From: Algibacter lectus
Lineage (GTDB): Bacteria > Bacteroidota > Bacteroidia > Flavobacteriales > Flavobacteriaceae
Assembly: GCF_900112395.1 (NCBI RefSeq)
Contig: NZ_FOLN01000003.1
Coordinates: 248,001 to 312,000, forward strand
DNA length: 64,000 nt
Direction of reading: 5' to 3'
The notes under the pieces were generated by a model, which had not been told where the DNA came from, made no database searches, and saw nothing but the letters and a program-made list of their open reading frames with translations. This document shows, piece by piece, positions 1 to 9,624 of the stretch. Within the stretch, counting starts at the first letter, position 1, and every line of letters begins with the position of its first letter. A program made the translations under genes and the position numbers.

Positions 1-3000
1 GAGTTGTTAAGTTCAACATCACTTTGTATTGATAATTCAACAGCAGCATCAACTATTAAACCAGCTGTTGCATGTCTAGTTGCGGTTGTTAGACTGTGTT
101 TAACATGTACTATAGACCAATCTTGATTGGTTGCTTCAGCGTCAATATCCCAAACATCGCCGTGTAACCATGTATTTGTTGAGTTCCAAGATCCCACAGC
201 TTTAGTTTCATAAGGTAATGGTGCGGTTTGAAAGTAAATGTTTTTGATGTTATATAGCCTTGCTCCTGTGCCAACATCGATAGTTAATGTTGTGGCATCA
301 TCCACAATATCTCCTTTAAAAGTATCCATTTTAAAATACCTAACTAGAGATGTGTTAAATGTGTTTGCGGCATCAATATCTAAAGGAACTATGGCGCCTT
401 GATTAAAATTAGTATCGCTCAATTCTTGATAAACCATTCTTTGGAATGAAGTTTCACTTAAAGCTTCGTTGAATAAACGCACTTCATCTATTTCTCCTTC
501 AAAATAGCGGGTGTCTGTATTTGGTGTTCTTCCTATGGTAAAGTTAGAGGTATCTGTAAATAAACTATTGGCAACAGAGACTACAGGAAGAGGATCGCCA
601 TTAACATAAACTATGAACTCTCCATCCGTACTACTATAAGTTGCTCCAACATGAACCCAAATACCTTCGGGTAAAGCAGTACTACCTTCTCGAGTATCAC
701 TGTTAGCCTCAACTTTAATACGACCACCATTGGTTACCATAATATTAAAACTATTTTGGCCAACAACAACGCGGTCACCGGTTGCTCCTGGTTCAATTTT
801 AATCCACGCCATAAGGGTAGCATTTGCCCAACCATTTATTACGTTAGTATCTTCTACATAATCATTACGTCCATCGAAGAAAAGAGTGTGGCTATCGCTT
901 AAGTCTCTTGGTGAACCGAAAACAGTATTATCAGTATCAAAAGCATCAAGAATTCCATCACCATCTGTATCGGTAGTACCATCAATAACTCCGTCGTTAT
1001 CGGCATCTAAATGCGCATAAATTTGTGTTGTGTCTATATCACTTCCGTTGCTGAAATCGTTAGGATTATCAGTACTATCTACATCTCTAAAATTGGGTAT
1101 ACCATCACCATCATCATCTAAAGGTGTCGGGTAAGCATTAGCTGTACCATGATCAGAATCGTCGGCATCATCATCATTATTATCTGCAGGAGATAAAATA
1201 CCATCGCCATCAAAGTCATCGTTATTTATTGGGTTTCCGCTACTATCTAATACTTGTTTGTCTGAACCATCACCATTTCCATCACCATCAATATCTACAT
1301 CGCCTCTGTTATCATATTCTACAGCATCAAAAATGCCATCGTTATCAGAGTCTAAATCTAAATAATCCGCCACACCATCTCCATCAGTATCATATTTTGG
1401 ATCTGTTAAATCAATTGGTGTTCCTAAAGAACCGGAAAAGCCAGAATCACCAGGGTTTAATCCATTAATATCTTGGTGGTCGTAAATATCTATAAGTCCG
1501 TTATTATTAGCATCAACCCAAGCGAAAGCCCCAGAGTCGTTGTTTGCGGTACCATCTTTATCATCGTCAGTTAATTGTAATTCTACTACGTTTGGTATCC
1601 CATCATCATCATTATCTAAATCTATAGAATCTTCTACGCCATCACCATCTAAATCGCAAAGCGTTTGATACACATAAATATCATCAATTGCTAAATCGTT
1701 TCCTAAACCACCAGGAGCTTCATTAGATAATCTTACTGTAAAGCTAGTGTAGGTTGTATTAAAAGTTGCGTTAATATCTACCCAATCACCATTAACATAA
1801 TCTGTAGTAGGTTGTATATCTCCTGAAGATTTAAAGGCTATAACACTGCCCGATGGATCTAAAATTTCTATTAAAACTTTAGGTCTTTTTCTGCTGCTTA
1901 TTCCTGGAGCATCGCTTCTATCAAGGTTTATGGCAGAAAAACCATAAGTAATATCTACACTTGCGCTAACACCAGATATGGTTGTTTCGTAAAAGACACC
2001 AGGATCTTCTTCGGAATTAAACATGGCCATTTTACCATTAACATCTCCTGTAGTATGATCTAGTCCTGGATACCAATACTCGTCGGCCCAATCGGAAACG
2101 TCTCCGTTTGGTGTATTGTCTATACCATCTCCATTGGCCGCTTGATAATACACAACATATTCTCCATCGTTTAAGTTCGGAGAGCTACTAATACATGAAC
2201 CTGTACCGTCTTCAAAACAATAGGTTACACCATCAATGGTATCTCTATCCGTTCCAAAGCCGAAATCTTCATTTAGATAAACAGTTCTTGTAGTAGTTCC
2301 ACTAGGATTTGAAATGCATGAGTTTTGCTCATACTCGTCCGGTAATCCATCGTTATCATCATCAATATCTGCATTATCAGGGATGCCATCGCCATCGGTG
2401 TCAGGAAAAGTTTGTTCACCAAAACCTTCCACAATAAAGTTATATGGGTCTTCGTTCGAGTCGTTATTTTCAATTGAAATTGATGCTGTTCTGCTGCCAA
2501 TTGTTGGAGCAGTAGGATTAAATGCAATTGTAAAGGTTGTAGATTCTCCAACAGCTAAAGTTGTAATCGTTGGTTGAGAACTTATAGAAAAGTCAGTACT
2601 TCCAGAAATAGAAACAATTGGTGAGCCATCTAAAATTAAAGCAGTATTACCATTGTTAGTAATTGTAAATGTACGTTCTAGTGGTATTGGGTTGTAATTA
2701 TCATAATCGCCAAAGTCTGTAAGGTTATTAGAGGTAGTTGTTGAAGAGCCGTCTAAAACATCAACACCATTTCCTGTAATGTCTATTTCTGCTGGAATTG
2801 ACGGGTCGACACCTATGTTTATTAAATAATCTTCAAATTCTTCAGAATCTAAAGCAGCATTTCCACACGGTTCATTAGAAGAATAATATTGCCGAGAACC
2901 CACACGCATCACTGTCTTACCCATAAGAGAGGAGCTAAGTACTGTGAAATTAAGATTACCTGTTCCTTCGCCTTGGGTAGTTGCAACAAGTTCTCCATTA

Positions 3001-4679
3001 TCCTCAAAATCACCATCGTGATTATAATCGATATGAATGGCCCAGCCCATACTGTTTCCGTTTACAGTAATAGAACCAGTGTAGGTGTTGTTTTTATAAA
3101 GTTCTAAAATAGGAACAGTAGATGTGAAATTTGCATAACCACCATTATCGCCAGAGGTATTATTAATATCTGAACCAATCTCTCCTGTTACCGTTAATGC
3201 ATCGATATAATTGGTTCCGTTTGAGTTACTTGTTGGTGAGCAATAGCCGTAATTAACAGATATGTTTACTGTTGCCGATACACAATCTACAGGAGTTCCT
3301 GCATCACAAATTTCGTAAGTAAAACTATCAGAACCTATGTATCCACTAAGGGGAATATATTGAAAAACGCCATCTGAAATTTCTGAAACAGTACCGCCAT
3401 TTGCTGTTGTTGCACCAGACACTAAAGCATAATTATCCATATCTCCGCCATCGGTACCTAGAGTATCATTAAGACTAACATCTATTTGGTTGTTTATGCC
3501 TGAAGTGCTGTCTGCTAAAATGTTTAATTGATCGTCTGCTGCAAATGGAGCGTTGGAATTTAAAATGTTAATAGTGTAATCTTCTATTTCACCAGCTTTA
3601 TTTATCCAATCACAAGAAGTGTAATTAGCATCGCTACTTATATCTCTAAAACCAACTCTCATTCTCGTCGTTCCTTGAGTTGCTCCAGATGGAATAGCTA
3701 TATTTATCGGCACTAAAGTTTTGGTATTACCCGATCCCGCAAATGAGTAAACAAAGTCTTCTCCTGAGTCTTCAAAATCACCATTATTATTAAAATCTAT
3801 CCAAACAGTTATTTGATTTCTTGTTGTATTATTCCATGTGTCTAAAGTAACTGTAACCGATCCTGATATAGTCTCTCCCGGACTAACATTGGCTATGGTA
3901 CTACCCGTGTAATCATTATATGTTCCTGTTGTTCCTGTAGTTGTATTATTAATTATATCAAAATTGACATTAGATATATAATTAATATTATAAGCATTAA
4001 TATTTGCAGGTATACAATAGACAGTACTATTATTTGTTCCAGAATCAGCTGTCAAATACACATCGTCGATATACACAATTTCGTCTCCACCATTATCAGT
4101 AATTAATTCTAGTTCAAATTTAAAGCTTGAAGCTGAATCAGGTATATTTAATGTGTATGCGTTATTTTGAGTTGTTCCGTTATTTGTGGAAGAACCAAAA
4201 TTGACATCGCCATTACCTCCTTGTATTAAAGTTATTCTTGTAGAGACTCCGTCAATATAATATATTAAGTCCAATTTATCATTAGTACTTAAAGAGTTGT
4301 TTGACGCATATGCAATAGAAAAATCGACATCTGTGTAACTGCTAATATCAATTTGATTAAATTCTAAATATTCTGTATTATTCCACCAATCTTTAATAGC
4401 TAAAGCCGTGGAACTGGAATTGTATTTTTCGTTAGAATAGTAAATAACACCATTATTAGCATATGCTGTATAAGACCAGTCGTCATCAGACGTAAGTGCA
4501 GGTGTTGCTGATCGTAACCCATTATATTGATTGCTTTGCACAACATTAAAATTGTTACTATTTATAAACTCGTTTTTAACAATAGTCGTTTGTGCTGAGG
4601 CATTAAAAACAAATAAACACAATAAGGAGGCTAATGTATTTTTAAATACACCTGGTAGGTAAGAGTATATTTTTTCCAT
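1..4679 (-). CDS. Giant secreted multidomain surface protein (GEVED, TSP3, LamG), truncated by the window edge
   Basis: An ATG at 4679 opens a frame with no stop through to base 1, giving about 1559 residues of a longer protein. It begins with a signal peptide (hydrophobic LASLLCLFVF, then ASAQ around residue 30). In order I see an N-terminal jelly-roll-like region (to ~200), a GEVED domain (~290-360, with DFNNNGDFEDSGE and GEIEDYTI), a cadherin/Ig-like linker, a second GEVED domain (~480-615), a choice-of-anchor-D/Ig-like domain (~620-750), calcium-binding thrombospondin-3 repeats of DxDGDGxxD type (~755-790 and ~1005-1240), a jelly-roll region between them (~800-1000), and a LamG/concanavalin domain (~1265-1420). 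Such proteins are usually T9SS-exported adhesins or gliding-surface proteins. The sorting domain would lie beyond the left edge, so T9SS export is inferred. Confidence 0.88.
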   Translation of the reverse strand, partial: MEKIYSYLPGVFKNTLASLLCLFVFNASAQTTIVKNEFINSNNFNVVQSNQYNGLRSATPALTSDDDWSYTAYANNGVIYYSNEKYNSSSTALAIKDWWNNTEYLEFNQIDISSYTDVDFSIAYASNNSLSTNDKLDLIYYIDGVSTRITLIQGGNGDVNFGSSTNNGTTQNNAYTLNIPDSASSFKFELELITDNGGDEIVYIDDVYLTADSGTNNSTVYCIPANINAYNINYISNVNFDIINNTTTGTTGTYNDYTGSTIANVSPGETISGSVTVTLDTWNNTTRNQITVWIDFNNNGDFEDSGEDFVYSFAGSGNTKTLVPINIAIPSGATQGTTRMRVGFRDISSDANYTSCDWINKAGEIEDYTINILNSNAPFAADDQLNILADSTSGINNQIDVSLNDTLGTDGGDMDNYALVSGATTANGGTVSEISDGVFQYIPLSGYIGSDSFTYEICDAGTPVDCVSATVNISVNYGYCSPTSNSNGTNYIDALTVTGEIGSDINNTSGDNGGYANFTSTVPILELYKNNTYTGSITVNGNSMGWAIHIDYNHDGDFEDNGELVATTQGEGTGNLNFTVLSSSLMGKTVMRVGSRQYYSSNEPCGNAALDSEEFEDYLINIGVDPSIPAEIDITGNGVDVLDGSSTTTSNNLTDFGDYDNYNPIPLERTFTITNNGNTALILDGSPIVSISGSTDFSISSQPTITTLAVGESTTFTIAFNPTAPTIGSRTASISIENNDSNEDPYNFIVEGFGEQTFPDTDGDGIPDNADIDDDNDGLPDEYEQNSCISNPSGTTTRTVYLNEDFGFGTDRDTIDGVTYCFEDGTGSCISSSPNLNDGEYVVYYQAANGDGIDNTPNGDVSDWADEYWYPGLDHTTGDVNGKMAMFNSEEDPGVFYETTISGVSASVDITYGFSAINLDRSDAPGISSRKRPKVLIEILDPSGSVIAFKSSGDIQPTTDYVNGDWVDINATFNTTYTSFTVRLSNEAPGGLGNDLAIDDIYVYQTLCDLDGDGVEDSIDLDNDDDGIPNVVELQLTDDDKDGTANNDSGAFAWVDANNNGLIDIYDHQDINGLNPGDSGFSGSLGTPIDLTDPKYDTDGDGVADYLDLDSDNDGIFDAVEYDNRGDVDIDGDGNGDGSDKQVLDSSGNPINNDDFDGDGILSPADNNDDDADDSDHGTANAYPTPLDDDGDGIPNFRDVDSTDNPNDFSNGSDIDTTQIYAHLDADNDGVIDGTTDTDGDGILDAFDTDNTVFGSPRDLSDSHTLFFDGRNDYVEDTNVINGWANATLMAWIKIEPGATGDRVVVGQNSFNIMVTNGGRIKVEANSDTREGSTALPEGIWVHVGATYSSTDGEFIVYVNGDPLPVVSVANSLFTDTSNFTIGRTPNTDTRYFEGEIDEVRLFNEALSETSFQRMVYQELSDTNFNQGAIVPLDIDAANTFNTSLVRYFKMDTFKGDIVDDATTLTIDVGTGARLYNIKNIYFQTAPLPYETKAVGSWNSTNTWLHGDVWDIDAEATNQDWSIVHVKHSLTTATRHATAGLIVDAAVELSIQSDVELNN

Positions 4680-4926
4680 AAATAAGTTCTTGTGGGGAGG
4701 GACGCCAATTAATTCTTTTAGGGTTTGTCGTTTTTTAAGTGATAACAAAACACTTTTTTTAAAATATTTTATGATTTATCTATTTAATTTACAGCAATTT
4801 ATTACGCTATTAACAAATTATCGATGAGCTGTAATTTTTATAAATTGAAAATCAAAGCAAGAATAGGCGATACGCACTTAACTAGGTAATTAATTGGGTG
4901 TAGTGATTAAAAAACGGGGTAAACTG

Positions 4927-7275
4927 TTATAGACCAACGGTTATGCTGCGCTTTAGCTCGTTTCCATAGGCGTCGACTACGGTGATAATATGGGTGCCAA
5001 TTTCAGGAATTATGGCCATTTCATGGATGTCTTTGGTTGTGCCTATAAAACGCTCGTCTATAGACCAATGGACATTTAGTTCTGGGCGAGAATGTGCTAT
5101 TTTTAAGATTAATTCGTTGGTTTTACCATCAAAATCTTTAGGTAGAAAAATAGTATTATTTTCTTTAGGGTAAATAAATTCTATAGAAACGGCATTTTCG
5201 CCAAAACAATCAGGCTTAAATTTAGGTAATGGTTTGTAAAATGGGTTTTTGGTTTTGTAGTAATAGCTCATTAACGCCGGTAAAACAAACCAAGATTTAT
5301 GAGTAATATTACCAATGTCTTCGCACGAGGAATTTACCTGATAAGTTTCATCTTTATTTAAATGAATTAAAACATGATATGGACAAGGTTTGGTTTTTAA
5401 ACCTGCTAACTGAATGTATTTCTCTTCCGCAGTATCACAATATTGCGATGCACGGTGCCCACTTTGTTTACAGATTGCTACTTTTTTCATTTCATCAAAA
5501 GGTTCTGGAAACCAATCGCTGTTAGGTAAGCTTTCAAAAACATCAAACATTATTGGGGCAGCTGCTTGCACACCAACCAAACCAGGGCGACCTTCACCAT
5601 CGGCATTACCAACCCAAACGCCTACAACGTAATCTTTTGTAGAGCCAATAGCCCAAGCATCTCGAAAACCAAAACTAGTACCTGTTTTCCATGCAATTTG
5701 TTTCGATCCATCAAAAAACTCCCAACTTTCGTCACTTTCTGGTCGGTTAACTTCTTTCAAGCTTTGGTAAGTTAGGTAGGTAGAAGCGGCATCAAATAGC
5801 GTTTTGTCTGTGGTTTGCTTTCCGAAGTTAATTTTAGTTGAAGCTAAAAAAGTGGGTTCGCAAAATTCGTTTGAAAAATAAGTGCTCGAGTTTTCAGAAA
5901 AATGATTTAACGTAGAAGATAGTGCGGCGTAACTTTTACATAAATCCCATAGGTTACTTTCTGCACCACCAAGTATAAGGGATAAACCGTAGTGGTTAGC
6001 ATCGTATTTTAAATCTTTTAATTTTAAAAATTTTAAATATTGATAAAATCTATCTAAACCAAAATCTTGCAACATTCTTACGGCTGGCACATTTAATGAT
6101 CTTGATAAAGCACGACTTGCTGGCACGGCACCATCATAAGTTTTATTGTAGTTTTCGGGATTATAACTACCATATTGTGTAGGCACATCGGCCACTAAGG
6201 TATTGGGCAGTAAATCGCCAGAATCCAACATGGCAGCGTATAGAAAGGGTTTTAAAATACTACCAGTACTTCTTGGTTTATCAATAATGTCGACATCTTT
6301 TTGGTGCGCTCTATCGGTAGGTGTATTGCCAATATAGGCTAGAACTTGCCTTGTTTTTACATCTAAAACTAAAACGGCAGCATTGTAAATTTCGTTTTGA
6401 CTTAATTTATTATAGTGGTTCTTTACAATGTAGTTTATACGGTTTTGTAATTTAATATCAATAGTGGTTTGTACGCGGGCTCCACTTTGTGTTTGTGCTA
6501 CTTTTTGTAATAAGTGTGGTGCGGTTTGTGGCAACGGGTAGGGTTTTTGTGGTAAACCTTCGGCAACAGAAAGCTCGTAAGTAAGTGTGTCTATTTTCGA
6601 GTTTTCTAGAAGTTTTTTTAATAATCTATTTCGCTTTTTTAATAAACGTTCTTGGTTTTTTCCTGGGTAAATTAAACTTGGCGCATTGGGTAAAACGGCT
6701 AATGTTGCACTTTCTGCCCAAGAGAGGTTGTTGGCATTTCGATTAAAATACCGCCATGATGCCGCATCTAGACCAACTACATTTCCACCGAAAGGGGCAT
6801 TACTTGCGTAATGCGTTAAAATGGTGTTTTTAGATACAGATAACTCTAGGCGTGTCGCCAATATAATTTCAATAACTTTTTCGAAATAGGTTCTGCTTTT
6901 CCCTTTCCGCGCTAAGCGAATTACTTGCTGCGTAATAGTACTTCCGCCACGTTTTATACCACCAGATTTTAAATTTTCTTTTAAAGCTTTAAAAATTGAT
7001 ATAGGATTAAAACCAGGGTGTTTATAGAAATATTCGTCTTCAAACTGAACAATGCAGGTTTTAAATTTATTAGGAATAGAATCGTTATGCGGAAATCGCC
7101 ATTGTCCGTCTTTTGCAATTTGCGCGCCAAGCAATTGGTTGTTCGAACTCGTAATTACCGTAGCTGTAGGGTCTTTAAATAGTGGGTTGGGTAAACAAAA
7201 ATAGTAGGCTACTAGAATTAGCGCCACTATTGCCGATTTTACTTTATGTTGTTTTATGTAGTTTAACATGATCAT
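4927..7275 (-). CDS. pbpC: Penicillin-binding protein 1C (bifunctional transglycosylase/transpeptidase)
   Basis: Class A PBP that polymerises and may crosslink peptidoglycan in the periplasm. An N-terminal membrane anchor (~14-30) precedes a glycosyltransferase-51 domain with EDEYFYKHPG (~80-89) and GGSTITQQ (~111-118). The transpeptidase domain carries the SxxK serine in GSILKPF (~340), SLN (~394) and KTGT (~531). The last ~90 residues look like the C-terminal domain typical of PbpC (BiPBP_C). About 780 residues is normal for the family. Start candidates are GTG 7278, ATG 7275 and ATG 7269; I chose the first ATG. In many proteobacteria pbpC is next to an alpha-2-macroglobulin gene; here that gene lies 34 kb away at 41314. 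Confidence 0.95.
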   Translation of the reverse strand: MIMLNYIKQHKVKSAIVALILVAYYFCLPNPLFKDPTATVITSSNNQLLGAQIAKDGQWRFPHNDSIPNKFKTCIVQFEDEYFYKHPGFNPISIFKALKENLKSGGIKRGGSTITQQVIRLARKGKSRTYFEKVIEIILATRLELSVSKNTILTHYASNAPFGGNVVGLDAASWRYFNRNANNLSWAESATLAVLPNAPSLIYPGKNQERLLKKRNRLLKKLLENSKIDTLTYELSVAEGLPQKPYPLPQTAPHLLQKVAQTQSGARVQTTIDIKLQNRINYIVKNHYNKLSQNEIYNAAVLVLDVKTRQVLAYIGNTPTDRAHQKDVDIIDKPRSTGSILKPFLYAAMLDSGDLLPNTLVADVPTQYGSYNPENYNKTYDGAVPASRALSRSLNVPAVRMLQDFGLDRFYQYLKFLKLKDLKYDANHYGLSLILGGAESNLWDLCKSYAALSSTLNHFSENSSTYFSNEFCEPTFLASTKINFGKQTTDKTLFDAASTYLTYQSLKEVNRPESDESWEFFDGSKQIAWKTGTSFGFRDAWAIGSTKDYVVGVWVGNADGEGRPGLVGVQAAAPIMFDVFESLPNSDWFPEPFDEMKKVAICKQSGHRASQYCDTAEEKYIQLAGLKTKPCPYHVLIHLNKDETYQVNSSCEDIGNITHKSWFVLPALMSYYYKTKNPFYKPLPKFKPDCFGENAVSIEFIYPKENNTIFLPKDFDGKTNELILKIAHSRPELNVHWSIDERFIGTTKDIHEMAIIPEIGTHIITVVDAYGNELKRSITVGL

Positions 7276-7350
7276 CACTTAAATTATATACTCTAAGCAT
7301 GTTTGTTTAGATGTAAATTTGCATAATTTTATGATGAATTTTAGTCTAAA

Positions 7351-7653
7351 TTAGCGAAAGCTGTATTCGCGTTCTACCTTACAAATTTTTACATTGTACC
7401 AGCTATACCAATTGTTTTTTCCTTTTTGTTGAGCTTCTAAATGGTCCGTTTGGGCTTTCCAGTTTTTTATAGCTTCTAAACTTTTCCAGTAACTTACGGT
7501 AATTCCAATTTGGTTTCTAGCGCTATTTATGCCTAAAAAACCATCTTGTTCTTTAGCTAAGGCTTCCATTTTTTCGGCCATAGCGTTGTAGCCTTCGGTA
7601 TCTTCGTTTAAAGTTGATGTAAAAATAACCGAATAATAAGGTAAATGGTTCAT
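7351..7653 (-). CDS. Antibiotic biosynthesis monooxygenase (ABM) fold protein
   Basis: A 100-residue single-domain protein of the dimeric alpha/beta-barrel ABM superfamily. It shows the usual pattern: YYSVIFTSTL as the first strand, a helix with MAEKMEALAKEQDGFLG, then ISYWKS-like and W..A..H elements (SYWKSLEAIKNWKAQTDH). Members include cofactor-free oxygenases and heme-degrading enzymes, but many are of unknown function. No heme-oxygenase residue set could be assigned, so the substrate is unknown. It lies 75 bases beyond the pbpC start, transcribed in the same direction and so upstream of pbpC, and may be co-transcribed with it. Confidence 0.85.
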   Translation of the reverse strand: MNHLPYYSVIFTSTLNEDTEGYNAMAEKMEALAKEQDGFLGINSARNQIGITVSYWKSLEAIKNWKAQTDHLEAQQKGKNNWYSWYNVKICKVEREYSFR

Positions 7654-7702
7654 TATAGGAAGATTTAGTTAATTGTAGCGATTTTTTTTACTAATATAGC
7701 TA

Positions 7703-7724
7703 TTCGTATTATTTAAAATACGAA
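7703..7724. repeat. Inverted repeat just before the start of the T9SS cargo gene
   Basis: TTCGTATT (7703-7710) and AATACGAA (7717-7724) form an 8-bp perfect inverted repeat with a 6-base spacer, ending two bases before the putative ATA start at 7727. It could be an operator or an mRNA hairpin at the translation start. Function is inferred only. Confidence 0.4.
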
Positions 7725-7726
7725 GC

Positions 7727-9607
7727 ATAAAGAAAAATAGTAAAGTCATTAAAAAAGAAATTTTAATATTATTTATTTTTTTACTCGCTGTAAAAGCCCA
7801 AGCTCAATTGGGGTTTTGTGGTGGTAATTCTGGCGACCCTATTTTTACTGAAACCTTTGGAGTGGGCACAACCAATGCGCCTTTACCTGCCGGAACAACA
7901 AGTTATACTTTTGCTAGCGGACAACCAAATGATGGCTCTTATACCTTGTCTAGCAGTACAAACTGGTTTGGTTGGCACAATATTGGCGACCATACACCTG
8001 GCGATACTAATGGCCGAAATCTAGTAATTAATGCCGATTTCACTTCTGGTGAATTTTATAGAACGGCCATTAGTGGTTTATGTGAAAACACAACGTATGA
8101 GTTTTCGTCTTGGATGATAAATTTACTACCCGCTAACCATAGTTGTGGTAAAGGAATACCTATAAATGTAAAGTTTGAAATTTGGGATAGCACCGACACC
8201 CAATTATTGGCAAGTGGAGATACTGGCGATATTTTTGGAACATCTAGTCCCGATTGGAGACAATATGCTTTAGTGTTTCAATCTAAACCTGGACAAACTG
8301 CTGTTATTTTAAAAATGTTGAATAATGGTGTTGGTGGTTGTGGTAACGATTTAGCTATAGACGATATTGTTTTTAAAACGTGCGGAGACACCGTTATTAT
8401 AGAAGATGCTTTAAATGAAACATATGTTGCCGTTTGTGAAAATAATGTGCCATTCTCGACCGAGTTAAAGGTAACACCCGATTTTTCTATTTTTTCTTCG
8501 CATTTTTATCAATGGCAAGAAAGTAGCGACGGTACAACTTGGGTGGATATTGTTGGTGAAAACACCGATAATTATACCACACCTCCGCTTTTTAATACAA
8601 CATTTTACAGGGTTAAAGTAGCCGAAGATGCTGTTAATTTAGCTAACGATTCATGTAATTCTACCTCCGATATTTTTGAAGTTCAAATTATTCCGCAACC
8701 TAATGCGCCAACTAGTAATGGTGACGTTATGGTTTGCGAAAATGATACAACACCGCTAAGTGTTACTGTACCTTCTGGTGTAACCGTAAATTGGTATTCT
8801 GCGGCTACTGGCGGAACTTTATTACAGGCAGATAGTAGAACTTTTAATGCTACAACCAGCGGAATATATTACGCTGAGGCGGAAACCGAAATAGGAAATT
8901 GTACCTCTAATACACGAACAGCAGTACAAATTACCTTTTCTGAAATTCCTGATTTTGAAGATGAAACCTTGATGTTTTGCGAAACCGAAACTATAGAATT
9001 ACATGCCGATACGAATATTTCTACAGCTACGTTTTTATGGAATACGGGCGTTACAAGTGAATTTATAACGGTAGATCAGGCCGGGATTTATACCGTAGAT
9101 ATTACTAATGAAACCTGTACAGTAACAAAAACAATAACGCTTGCGCGGATAGATTTACCTCGTATTAAATCTGTAGAGTCTGTTGGGAAAAGTATTGTGA
9201 TAACCACTGAAAATACGGGTGATTTTTTATATTCTATTAACGGAAATATATTTCAGCCAAATCCAATTTTCACTAATGTTGAAGGTGGTAATTATACTAT
9301 TTATGTGAAGCATCAAAATTGTGATACGTTGGTCTATGCGGACTTTATTCACTTTTTTATTCCTAAGTTTTTCACGCCAAACGGTGATGGCGTAAATGAT
9401 AATTTTGATTTAAAAGGCATTGAGTTTTACCAAACCTCGCAAGTTTCTATTTTCGATAGATATGGAAAGCTTTTAAAATTTTCTAAAAATGCTGCATTTT
9501 CATGGGATGGATTGTTTGCAGGGAAGCTTCTTGAAACAGACGACTATTGGTACGTTGTTGAAATTAATTCGCAACAATTTAGAGGGCATTTTACTTTAAA
9601 GCGATAA
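7727..9607 (+). CDS. T9SS type B sorting domain protein (gliding-motility-associated C-terminal domain), non-canonical start
   Basis: A secreted protein of ~626 residues. A jelly-roll-like N-terminal module (Cys-rich, with NDLAIDDI at its end) is followed by Ig/PKD-like repeats and a C-terminal CHU_C/T9SS type B domain (~545-626) containing FFTPNGDGVNDNF and SIFDRYGKLL. The frame contains a convincing signal peptide (ILILFIFLLAVKAQAQ) but no ATG, GTG or TTG upstream of it. The in-frame stop is TAG at 7697, and the first permitted start is TTG 7808, after the signal peptide. ATA 7727 would give a typical KKNSKVIKK n-region; ATT 7748 is another option. The coordinate given assumes 7727. Either a rare start is used, or an ATG mutated or was misread at 7729. 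The cargo function is unknown. Confidence 0.82.
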   Translation: MKKNSKVIKKEILILFIFLLAVKAQAQLGFCGGNSGDPIFTETFGVGTTNAPLPAGTTSYTFASGQPNDGSYTLSSSTNWFGWHNIGDHTPGDTNGRNLVINADFTSGEFYRTAISGLCENTTYEFSSWMINLLPANHSCGKGIPINVKFEIWDSTDTQLLASGDTGDIFGTSSPDWRQYALVFQSKPGQTAVILKMLNNGVGGCGNDLAIDDIVFKTCGDTVIIEDALNETYVAVCENNVPFSTELKVTPDFSIFSSHFYQWQESSDGTTWVDIVGENTDNYTTPPLFNTTFYRVKVAEDAVNLANDSCNSTSDIFEVQIIPQPNAPTSNGDVMVCENDTTPLSVTVPSGVTVNWYSAATGGTLLQADSRTFNATTSGIYYAEAETEIGNCTSNTRTAVQITFSEIPDFEDETLMFCETETIELHADTNISTATFLWNTGVTSEFITVDQAGIYTVDITNETCTVTKTITLARIDLPRIKSVESVGKSIVITTENTGDFLYSINGNIFQPNPIFTNVEGGNYTIYVKHQNCDTLVYADFIHFFIPKFFTPNGDGVNDNFDLKGIEFYQTSQVSIFDRYGKLLKFSKNAAFSWDGLFAGKLLETDDYWYVVEINSQQFRGHFTLKR

Positions 9608-9624
9608 GAAAAAACAAGAGTTGT

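Noticed and set aside
1229-1468. His-rich 79-codon frame on the plus strand
   Set aside because: It is antisense to the Asp/Gly-rich thrombospondin-3 repeats of the large surface protein; the His/Leu composition is the complement of GAT/GGT codons.
960-1680. Repeated GATGGTGAT-like DNA that might look like an array
   Set aside because: It is coding: irregular calcium-binding TSP3 repeats with no constant spacer length, so not a CRISPR array.
2273-2551. Frames inside the surface gene (minus, other phase)
   Set aside because: Out of frame with the continuous surface-protein reading frame; no signal or domain.
4789-4834. Possible inverted repeat TTACAGC/GCTGTAA upstream of the surface gene
   Set aside because: Only 7 bp with a ~33-base loop in AT-rich DNA; no further support.
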